Origin: Drosophila pseudoobscura
Taxonomy: Eukaryota; Arthropoda; Insecta; Diptera; Drosophilidae
DNA: 64,000 nucleotides
Direction of reading: 5' to 3'
NCBI RefSeq assembly: GCF_009870125.1
Contig: NC_046683.1
Span: forward strand, 18,237,001 to 18,301,000
The position numbers and the translations under genes are program-made. Positions 13,601 through 25,600 of this stretch are shown here, in pieces; the first letter of the stretch is position 1; each line of letters opens with the position of its first letter. The notes under the pieces are model-generated. The model did not search any database. It was given only the letters and a program-made list of their open reading frames with translations, and had not been told where the DNA came from.

Positions 13601-16600
13601 TTTGGGGGATATTCAATTACAAGCCTTCCTAATTAACGTTCTGGTCCGCGGATGCGTGGCCCTCGTCCAGTACCCTAATGGGATTTTCCACAAAATGAGC
13701 TTACACTTCAGGCCCCCACGCACTCCCGCAGTGCCTATCGAATTGAATGCGGTTAATTGAATTTGTATGGGACTTATGCCGGCAAAATGCAAGTTTCTTG
13801 TCTATATAAACGAAGAAGGACATAACCCTGCCAAGCAAGCTACCAAATGGGTTGACCATGGCGGCTGAAAGGAGACCAACTCATCAGAAAGTCCCATTTA
13901 TCATTATTAATTCGGAGTTGCCCGAATTCGCTGACTAACCGCTGACAAACAAGCTCGAAAATCTCGTCTGAAAATAGCCAGAATACTCGAATTGCCAATG
14001 GGTGGTCAAGAAAGCCAAACAGATAGAACAGATATTCATGATATTTTTGATACTCGTACTCGTACTAGTACTCGCATCCACCCCTTGGAGCATTTTACTC
14101 CATCCATGGGACATGTAATTTAACTCATTAGCCAAGCCAAACAGGCAAATATAGCGGGGATTTTCCGTGGAAGAGATGGGTCAGGGGAATAAATACAGAG
14201 CTGGCAACATTTTGAAGTCTGACACCGCAAGGCAAACAGTGCCCCGTCAACCGGGGCTGCCAGCAAATTAATTAATTTCCATTTGAATTGCAGAGTAAGC
14301 GAGCAAACTGCCAGAGTTCGGACGGGGGAGACATGGAGGAGCAAAGTTGAGTTTCCACCAAAATGGAAATAAGACCAGGAAAAAACTGAAACTGGAATTG
14401 GAACTGGAACTGGCAAAAAAATTGAAAAGAATAAAATAAATACCAACATAAATATGTTATGTGCAGCACTCTCCAGCGGGTGGCAGCAGAAAGCGCAGCC
14501 TCTGATGGAGGAATGGGGACTACTGAGGGGAGCCAAGGGGTGGTAGTCGAGGGGAGTAGATGGACAAAAGGACAATAAAAGGCTTTTAATTAATTTCTTT
14601 CCCGTCGAGCGCCAAGGTAAAGCCAAAAAACATAGTCAAAAGGGAAGTGGGAAGTGGGAAGAGGGAAGGCCAGGGCGAAGCATCAAGCATTCGTTCGGTT
14701 TTTTCGGGGCTGTGGCTCAAAAAAGTGTTGCATACTTCGGGGCGGCCTGATTTATTTGCTAGCGTGTGGCGAAACGAGTGGAATGGAACGCGTAGAGTGC
14801 TCTCCGCTCTCCTCTTTCTCTGCATATCTCTGTGTGCGAGTGTGAATTAAGTGAGTGAAAAAACTGCATGCAAATAGCCAAATTTACCCGGCCCAAATGT
14901 TTAAGGTTGAAGTTTGTAGTGATTCTGCCACTGCCCCATTTTCGTGGCCCGCCCGCTCTGGACCATGCTTGTCATTAATGGAGGGAAAAACTCCACTCGC
15001 ACTTTGCCTTTGCTGAGGCCTGGACCTGGGCATGTGCCTGGGCGTGGGCGTGGGGGCGGGACCTTCGTTATTTGTGCGCCAGGCTGCCATGAAGGCTTTT
15101 CATAGGAAAATTGCGTGCAGCGCGCAACGGGCAACGCACAACATAGTGCAGTGCCAGCATCATCAGAAGCAGTTTGTGTGTGCGGTCAGCAAGGCCTAAC
15201 TTAGCCAGCTCGCTTAGCCAGCGGCGTACCAACTACATCCTCTTTCCAAATTTCGCATACACATGGAGCACGAGTATACGTACATCCAAATACGATTCGA
15301 TTCGATGGCTACTGGCTGTTGTCTTTAATTATGATGTTATTGCATTTCATGACGAGTGGCCACAGCATGGACAGGAGCCGACCGCCCAGGGGCGGCAGGA
15401 GCCGCATCAAAAACATTGCCTCCGACATTAATAATAAATAAATTACCATAATTATTTAACATGAAAGGAGTGGCGGGGCAACAGAAACAGCAGCATCGAA
15501 TAAATCGCGAGCAAAAATTACATAAAATATATCACATAAAAAAAAAAAACACATATTCGTACGCAAAAAAAAGAGGACACCAAATGAAACGGAAAAGCAA
15601 AATGCAAATGATAAACCAATACAATATTTGTCATTTACATACATCACAGATACATATGTTTTGAATGTGTAGGTATGTAGGTGTGTAGAGAGTGTGAGGT
15701 TCTATATAATTTCGATTTATGTTGTGGCAATAGCAGGCAGCAACTGCAGGCGACAAGCAGAACAATCGAGGCGAACAGGAGCAGAATGAGGACCAGACCA
15801 GAGTCATGCAATTTGACTGTCAGATTCAAATGCGACAGTTTTGACAGCGCGTCGGGCTCATTATTTGCATACAGATGACGTTATGACGCCCCCGATGATT
15901 GAGCCAAGGCAGGGAGCCCACAAAGCGAAGGCCACAAAGCCATGGACGCAGAAGAACCATACCAACCTTACTCCCCCCGATTCGACCTTAAACCAAACTT
16001 CAATGCTTGCACATTGAACCCCATTAGATGCCCTGAGTCACAGCTGGCCTAACCCTGAGAGCCTCAAAGAAGTTTCTCTTGCGGAGAGGCCCAAAGTATG
16101 TGCCTGCACTTGCTTCGGCGTTAATTGTATAAATAGAATACAGCACAGAAAGGTGTCCATTTGATATATATATAGTAAAATATGCGACATATAGATATGT
16201 CACTATATATATGTATTGTAGAGTATATGTTATCTTCTAATTTGGGGAAGCTTCATTCACTAATTGCAGACCGTTTCCCCGATTCTACACATCCTTAGGC
16301 GAGATATTCAGACATTTCTCACATAATTGAAAGCATGAACCATTGAACCGGAATTTGTTGAAGAACAAATTAACTTTAGTGAGAGACATATCGACGACAG
16401 TCTCACTTCGCTACTCGGAAACTAATCGCAACTCCATATCCCTCTAATGTTGGATACGCATACAAATGCTAAACAGATTTTAGTTGCAACAAACTTTGAT
16501 GCTCCAGCTCCTATAGTTGCCGAAACTAAGAGCATCAATTCGAGACTGATATTAGAATTTTGTCCTTTCTGTGGACTGATCAATATTAGCCCTGTAGATA

Positions 16601-19600
16601 ATTTGAAATTGAAAAATTGAAATTCGCAGACCTTATACAGAAGCGTAACGTGACTTACTTTGTCGAATACCCTCTGCATTCGACATATAGAGAGAGAGAG
16701 GATGATGATGTTCCCGCCTCGGGAGTGCCTGATTCAGGAAAATTCAGAAGAAAACGAGGGGGAACGTTGTGAGTTGCTGCGGCGACCGCAACTCTAAATT
16801 TATACCCGATACATAGTCGGTATGGCCTATAATAATTATACGATCTAGTTTTGCATTCTGGAAGATATAGTCGTCCTCTACGACTACTGCCACAAATTTT
16901 CGCCCTTTGTGGGGGCAGAAGTGGACGGGGCAATGTTTTGCAATATAGTTGTAACAGTGACATATCACAGAAGTCCGGATATAAAATGTCATTGCTCTAG
17001 CTCATATAGTCTTTGAGAACTAGGCGCTAATAGGGACGGACAGACGGACAGCCAGACAGGGCTCAATGAACTATTTTCTGATCAAGAATACTGATCAAGA
17101 ATATATATACTTTATGGGGTCGGAAACGATTCCTTCTGGACGTTACACACATCCATCTTCACCAAAAATCTAATACACCCCAGTACTCATTTTGAATACT
17201 GGGTATAATTAAAACAAACGAGATTATCATCAACTGAGCTTATAGCATATTTAGTTATCGAAAATCAATTTAGTAGGACGAAGTAGCAAATTATATGAAA
17301 ACTAGTATCCGTTTGTAAAAAAGTCCAGCTTGTCACACGACGGCATCTGCATTTTGGGAGCATACTCCAACAAGGTATCACGGTAATGCATCTCCGCATT
17401 GCATGCATCCCTCATAGTATTCCAAAAATTGTTTTCGACCATTATTTCCCACAGGTTTCCCAAAGGTTTATATTTCGTGAAGCAGTCCCGGTTCTGTGCT
17501 AAATAATATGGAACCTTTATATTAGTGGTCGTGCACTTTAGTGGAAACTTCTCCGAGCTAATCAGGCTATAGCTGGGAATATAGAAGAGATAGGCCATAA
17601 TCAAGACAAAGATTATTAATACGATAAAGGCCCATTGAGGTTTAAACGGCGAGAATCGGCCGCCATTACGTCCGGCGTCGAGTCCGCCATTTGATCTGCC
17701 ACTTCGCTTGCTATTGCCCCAGCGATTCCACCTGGTCTTGCCGTAGCTGCGACGTAGTTTTTGATCGAAGTCTTTGCGCATGGTACTATCCATTAAGACA
17801 TTTTTAGCCTTAAGAAGGGCTTGAAAGGTCTCAGTGGCTCTGGGGTCGAAATTTTTATCTGGATGTACTTTCTTGGCCATCTTTTTGAAGGACATTAATA
17901 TTTGAGTTTCTGTGGCATTGTGAGGCACATCCAACATTTTATAGTAGTTTTTGCCACACGAATGGATTCGACGCACTGCTTTCTTCTGATCGATCGTATT
18001 CATTTTGATTTAGGGAAATATATTTGTTCAAAACTAATTTTACTATGACAAAATATCGGAGCTGAATAAATTATGATATTATGATGTTGTTAGCTTGTGT
18101 TTCAGACTACAAATATATTATATATCTGGACAAAGCTGTTGCTTGATTTACTAGTATGCTCTGAAACACCAGTATTTGAGTCGTAAATGATGATACGATT
18201 GAAGTGTACACGAAGTATACATCGCTTAGAAGTGCATAAAAGCGCATTACGAAGTACACTACGCCTCGTTGGTCGATCAATGGAAGATTAAGTGAAGTGG
18301 GGATCCAAATATATGTCAGAAAGAGAATGACTAAAGCCCATGACTAATGACTGCATGATAGGAAATACACGATTCATTGAAAGAATTTTAATTCTTCGTC
18401 CATTGATGGCTTTTGAAGCTCTTGCTCTGGGTATGTTTACTAATTCCTTCGCAAAATTCCTTGGTTTTAAGTTTTTAGGGAATTAAAACTTACAATCGCC
18501 TTGGCTTTGGGAAATAAGCCTAGAAAAAGACCACAATCGCATTGACAAACGCGGAAGGAAAGCTGTGTCTGTGATCTGATTTCATTTTCCCTGCCACATG
18601 TCACTCTCCACACATTTCCATGGTACCCGCAGTAAGAGCCGCCGAGAAATGCCAATGAGGTGTAAATATTTATGAACTACGAGTATTTATTGAACATTTG
18701 ACGTCGCTGAGTCTCTGATGACGATTATGATGATGATGATTTAACAACAAAAGCAGCTTCATCATCATCATCAGAATCAGCAGCAGCAGCAGCAGCAGCA
18801 GCCACGGTTACATTAGCTAGCGAGAGGAAAAAGAAAAATTTAATTAAAAAAGCAAAAGGCAGTGGGGAGGGAAGGGAAGGGCAGGGGTGGGAGCACAAAG
18901 AGTAGCAGCAGAAGCAGGACAAAATGTTGACTATGGTATGCCAATTTATGACAGCGCCGACAGAGATGTCATGTACACAGAGATACACACACACACACAC
19001 ACACACACATGCAACGTATTGGAGATGGAAGCGGCACAAAAAGCAAAAAGCGAAAATAAATGGAAAATTAATGAAGTGCCGTTTAATGTTGTCTCAATGT
19101 AAACGCTTTCAACGCAGCGCAAATTAAATTGTTGATGCCATATACGTACGCCCAGAACCACTCAGAACCACTCCTGTGCCAAACTCCCCGCCCTTCAGCC
19201 CCCTGTACAACACACACCATTGGTGGCTGCTTTTGATTTATTGGTTTTCTTCAACCATTTTTTTATATGTACACCAGTGTGTATTTTCCACTGCTCCTGT
19301 TGCTCCTGCTGCTGCGGCTGCTGCTCCTCCTGCATTGTAGATCCTCAGTTGAGCGTTAGCCTCCCTATAAAATTACATTTTCGCAGCCGCCGCAAGCTCC
19401 ATTTGCTCCTGCCCTCTGTCGGTGCCATTTTGCACCCCATTCCCCACTCCCACTGGCTGACCACATGGGGAATGCGCAATCCCAACATGGGAGGTACGGA
19501 ATGAAGGAATCAAGGAACTTTTCCATATGCAAAGTGCAATGGAAATTGCAATTTTTCATGCGGCTTCCTCTTTGGCTTATGCTTTCAATTCAATCAAATG

Positions 19601-22600
19601 CAAGGCACAGCGCAGATGGAATGAGAGCTACAGCCACTACCGCATTATGGGCCATTCCCGTATTCCCCTCCAACCCTCCCCCCTACAACAACTGGTCAGT
19701 ACTTACCTTCTTGCAGTAATCAAGCAAATCCATTTTATCACGCAAACATGTGGCGCCAGTTGTTTTCTTGCTCAGGTCTGTCACCCAGCGTCCCTCCTCG
19801 GACAGATACTGCGGCTGATAGATTTGTCCGGCTTCGCAGAGCACAGCTATTTGCGGTTCCCAGCGTGGCGAGGCGCCCTGCAGAGAAACGGCATAGAATA
19901 GATAGAAAAACAGATTTTATAGAAATGCTTGATACGAATAGTTATTTGAGATTAAATCAGATATTTCTAATTGACTTTCAGTACTGTTAGGCCATCCCTC
20001 AGATCCTTTCAAACGCGTAAAAAGTAGTCGGGTATCATACAAGATATTTCGAAAATTTTAATTCAGGAAAATTTTAGCAATGCGTATACGCAATGCCAGC
20101 TATGTGTATACGTGTGTCCTGCTGTGCGTGTGACTGTGAATGTGTGTGTGGGGGGGAGAATGGGAAATCAAGAAAGCTAAAGACAAGAAAACGAAACACG
20201 AAAGAAGACAGCAAAGAGCGGTATACGTATACAAAGACATCGCAAGGAACATTAATCATACGCCACATTGTGCACATCCCACATTCCTGAGGCAACACCC
20301 CAACCAGCCTCTTCTCTGTGTGTGGGAGGCGTGCCAAAGCGATAAAAAATGATGCCCAAGCCCGAGCCAAAGCCTGGCACAGAAGCTGAAGAGGCAGATC
20401 AGGAACGGCAGCAGAGGAGAGCTCACATGAGAGGCTAGCACCGTGCCAAAGAGCAATTAATGGGTGTCATTAGGAAGGAGAGGGTAAACGCTTCATTACC
20501 ACATGACATGGGCAGTCAGGTCGACAGGCCAGGCCAGGACAGGCCAGGCCAGGCCAGGCCAGTCCCTGCCTCTCTCTCTCTCTCTTTCTCTTTTCTACAG
20601 ATGATGAATGTTCTGGCAAATTATGCATAACGATATCAATTGATACATTGATTGATTGATGTCCTGCCAGAGGCGATGCAGAGATAGAACAGAGAAAAAC
20701 AGCACTTCAGTCAGCCGTCAACACTTCTTTTTCTACCAACTTATATGTACCTCTAGCTTGCCCATAAAATGGATAATCACCAGAGACAATGGCCGACAAT
20801 TCGAGAGAATCAGAATGGCGCAGCCAGCCAGGGTAAGGGTAATACGGCCTGGGAGAGATCGGAGACAATGCCAACGCTGATTGCAATCAAAGCTTTCCAG
20901 CTCTCAATTATGACCGGGAACAATAAACGTATTTTGCGATCTGCGCTTTGCTTTTAATTCACAGCTTCAATTTCCACCTCCGTGCCACCTCCCGCTCTGT
21001 TCTATTTGGCTCATCCCTGCGTTCTGTCTGGTCTTTCCCAAAACTGGGGGTTTAAGACCCTGGTCTTTGTTACAGTTTTGGGCTGGCACAATCAAAATGG
21101 AGCAGGCGGCTCTCTCCGAGTGAGTTTACCCGCCCAGGGTTTGCCTTTGTTCTGCTCCTGCATTGTTCCGTGAAGCTTGCTGGATGCAAGCGACTCCCAG
21201 AATACGCGAAATATATTTACTCATTCACTCACGGACCACCTGCAAAACGATGATTTCTGCGAGGCCAGAAGTTGGCATCGAATTGGGTATATCTTCTGAA
21301 GAGACACGTTTTCGAACTGAAATGTAATTCCAGCTTAGGGCTTAAACTCCAACGGGGAACGTGGCAGGATACTCATTGATAGAAAATGGAATGTCCTTCA
21401 TGGGAACTTTTCATCACTTCTCTATTTCCCCATTTTGCAGAAATTATCCCTTTCCATCATAAAGCGACGTAATACACGTAGAAGGAAACGTATTTATCGT
21501 TACATTTAATCTTAGTTCTGAGGAAAAAGGACTATCCTTTTTAGTCTTGGCTTTTATTCATGTCTAGAGGCTTACCTAAAGAAAGATTGCCTTAGAGACA
21601 CTGCATCAACACCAACTAACACTGGGCGTCTCTTCGGTCTTAATCAATATTTATAGGTATTGATGGAAAAACCTACAAATTCCCAGAGTCCCCCACCTAT
21701 CACCGACCACTTCCCACCTCCCACTTCCCAGCTCCCACTTCCCACAAAAAGAAACGAACAAAGTGAAGCTATTCATATTCATCACACACGCTCTACGAGT
21801 AGATGCACCACCCTCCGTGTCCACCTCCAACACGCCATGTGCACGCCTGGCCGTACGCATTAAACTGCTTCAAAAGTAACGGATACTTGTAAAACTTCAT
21901 TAAAGCCGACTTCCGGCTGCCAGGCAGCTGAAATATGCATTGCATTATACTCGTACACGTACTTCGAGCTTCTTCCGAGTCCTGGCTCTGCTCCTGGGTG
22001 TGCGCCAGTCCATAACCCTTTCTCTGCTTTTGCCTCTATCTCTACCTTTTTCCATTTCCATTTCACTCCTCCTGCACTTTTCCTTCTCGCATTTGTGTGT
22101 GTTGGTGTGCGTTCAACTATTTTAAAAGTAATTAAGTTGGCAAAAAGGCGCCAATGTGGTTCTGAAGCTTTTATCAGTTTGTCCGTTGCTCCTCAGACGC
22201 CTTCCGACAGGAGCAGAATGCAGAGAGGATGTGCAGCCATTTTTCCAGGCAATCTAATAATTCAACCAAAACAACAGCAACAGCACACACATGCACACAC
22301 ATAGACCCAAAGAACCCCCCCCCCCCACACACACACACACACACACATTTGCATGGGCTTGGGCAATGCCCTCTACTCTATTATGGGTGTGTGTGTGTGT
22401 TTGCTTATGCAGATTTTGTTTGGCTTTGGGCCTGGAACCAGGACTGCACTTGTTGTTGCCCACGCCCCCCGTTACTGCTGGGCCAAGTTGCTGCTTCGTT
22501 GTTTACACTAACACCAACAATGGCATATGCCAAACAACAAACAACAACGAGTGTGACATGGGTTACGGGGGGGCTGAGGTGGTCCTGAGGGCGTGCTGAG

Positions 22601-25600
22601 TGGGGCAATAATAATGTCGCTAACCATGGCAACGCAATGTGCAAACAAAGCCACAAAGACAAATTTGACAGGAATAAAGGGAGAGGCAGAGACTAGAGAG
22701 TAGAAGAGTTTTACAGAGGAAAGTAGGGAGAAATTTAGAGTATTACACAGCCAGAGAGAGAGGCAAACATATACTCCCATGTAGATATAGGGAGCGGAGA
22801 TAGAGGGAGACCTCTATTTGACAACCAAATCAGTTTACGTTGCCTTCCGTTGCAGACCTCGGACCTCAGACTAATGTACGGATGCCGCAAAATAATATGG
22901 CATGCATGCGAAAAGCCAAAGCAAGCGAATTAGAGAGAGCGAGAGAGAGAGAGAGAGAGAGGGGCCAAGAGAGTGTCATATCTTTTTTTGTATATGCCCT
23001 AGAGAGAGCAAACGACTGCATGTCCTGCGACAATTATGCGGAATTTTAGGTTTTTGTGGCTTGGGAGACAGGAAAGCTTCTTGCGAATGACACAGAAAAA
23101 CTCTCTTAAGTTACAGTTCCTTCTTTGTAGTTGATTGAAGGATACCCCACGATAATCTAGGCTCGACTTCGGCCCGCCTTTGAGTTGATATCAAAGAAAT
23201 TCATTCAACTGCCGCCAGGACCAGACTCACGGATATATACAGACAGACAGTGTCTGACAAAGGGATAAGCGACAAAAGAAAATATTGCATCGCGAACATC
23301 CACAACATTGAAGGGAAGGAGTGTGGGGGGTAGATTGGAGATGGGCCATGTTGCATGTGCAACAGCCGCTGGCAGTGAGTTGTCAGGCCAGGCCAGGCCA
23401 CGCCCACCAAACAGGCAGTCCTTCCACCTGCTGCGCGTCTGTTTATGCTTCCGTCTGCAGCTATCGTCGCTGTTCGTTTTCTCCTTCTTCTTCCGTTGCC
23501 GTAATTGTTGTTGCTGCATTCGCTGCTGAATGGCAATCATGGCAGCACCCCCGGCCCCGCAGCCCGCAGCCCTCCGCCGTCCCACCCCCACTGCATCCGC
23601 TGTGTTTGCTGAACAAGCTGAAAGGGCGACAAATTGTAATCAAATGCACGCATGAGTGTCTCTATGTTTCCCCAATGGTCGTGGGCGTGGCGATGCGACA
23701 GGTTTTGGCATTGCCCGACCTCTAGGGGAGCGGAAAAAACACGCTTAAGGGCACTGAATGGACATTGATTAACTGCTGACTCGGAAAATACTCCGCTTAC
23801 TCCCCGTACACTCGTTGTTTCGCATGTGCCCAACTCAACAATCAACAATATGGGCCAGCACCGAAAAGTGTGCAACAAAAACTACTTTCGCGAAATACTC
23901 AAGGACAGTACAGTCCACTGCAGTGGAGGAAAACGAAAATATACCTCTTGCCTCATTTTCCTCATTTTCCTCATACGTAGACTTTTGAAAAACGGGCGAG
24001 ATCAAACCGCATTCAATTCTCACTTTCGATATAAAAACTCAGAGCCGTCTCCCTCCAGTCCCATGGCGGAGGGAACTGGAGATGTGTATGGAAATGTTTC
24101 TAGGGTAGAATGTCGAGAGCAAAGCAAACCGGCAATAAGTACTTTGGGGGCTACTTATAATGGCCAGAACGAAGTCACGGCGCAGAGCCGGCGTAGTCAC
24201 GGGACGCGCCGAAAGAGGACCTTAAGTGAAAGCAGGGCCGACCAGAGACGACAGAAACACAATTATGTTAATGTTTACTCGACCGTAATTAACTCAAATT
24301 TATGATATTTTAATTTCAGCCAAACGGGAGCCAGGGTCCGGGAATTGGGAACCAGGAACCGGGAACCGGGAACAGGCCCAGAACAGGACACTTGGGAGAG
24401 AGAGAGGCAGAGAGAGAGAGAGAGCGAACTGAGCTCGAACTTTGCGAGAAGAAGGAACAGAGAAGAGAACAGAACAGAAGGGGAAACGGGAGCAAAGCGA
24501 AACAAACAAAAGAAAATTGCGTTATAATAACACACGTAAAAAAGTTCGTCCTTCCCATAGCCTCTTTCTTTTCCGTCTTACCCAACGTTATGCTTAATCT
24601 GAGTTGGAGACAAATAGAATTTTAATGCAAAATAAAACGAAAATGCGTAATTTTTTTGTGTTTGGTCTGCGTCCCGTATTCTAGCGGAACCCAGGCAGCG
24701 GGGGCGAAGGAAAAGGAATAACAAATGCTCTGATCAGTGGAAATTTACAACTACAGACCGTTTCGTGGCTATAAGGACTGATTTTTTTAGCAGCTCCCTT
24801 GTGTGCTTGTGTACCACGAGTAATTTTGTTGAGAAAGTTGTTCGATTCGACTATATTTCAATAATATCATACGTTATATCTGTAGCGAAAGCTGACATAA
24901 GTACACAATAAATAAATAAATAAAGGATACATCTTTTCCGTAATATCTTTGACACTTTTTAGTACGTTCGATGTCTGATTTGTCCAACAGTCTTCAACCA
25001 AATCTATCAGACAGAAATTGGCTGAAACTTATTAAAAGAAAAATGTGTATCCATATTTATATGAATATTTCCAACGTCTGTATCTTTAAAGTTTAAACAC
25101 ATCTAAATAATCTGTTCTTTAATCCAAATATGAATACTATAATTTCAAATTTGCTTCGAATCAAAACCCCTAGCTATAACAATTATCGATTGCTTATATA
25201 AATGATTGAGTATTGTATGCTCGAGCTTAGGTAGGAAAAGGTAGAGCAACCGCAGACCATGTGCCCCAAACCTTGTCCAGGCCCCCTTCCTGCAGTGTTT
25301 AGGGGATTCGAATTATGCTTTGCATGTTAAATTGGCGGGCCAACAGCAAAGCAGAAGAAATGGTCAGGGAGGCAAGGAGGAAAAGGGGGAGAAACGGGGC
25401 AGAGTGGGCTGCGGAGGAAAGAGTGGGAAATGGAAAAGCAGGGACTTCAACAAAAAAACACGTAGCAAGTGCAAAAAAAGCTAACAAAAAATATAGGAAG
25501 AAACAAATTGTGAAAAATAGCCACAAGCAAGTGCTACCAATGGGGGAGGGACTGTTGGAACAGGGGATGGGGATGGGGATGGGTAGGGGGAGAAGGAGGG

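Larger units (their letters stand above)
7319..17301 (-). other. Appl intron 2, part downstream of the nested gene
   Basis: Ten kb of intron between Appl exon 3 and the nested J-domain gene. Contains CA tracts (7790-7810, about 9047-9061, 9310-9331), a GTCCGC/GTCCTC hexamer array (about 9129-9165), many GC/AT mixed stretches and, at its right end, an interspersed repeat (16796-17210). Open frames of up to 208 codons exist but none resembles a known family; several overlap in two frames, as expected of non-coding DNA. Confidence 0.75.

Noticed and set aside
16655..16992. Minus-strand frames of about 100 and 82 codons
   Set aside because: They fall within the interspersed repeat and are translations of repeat DNA.
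23826..24305. Plus-strand frame of 159 codons of fairly normal composition
   Set aside because: No recognisable domain and no accompanying promoter or poly(A) signal. Length is within chance for a 64-kb window.
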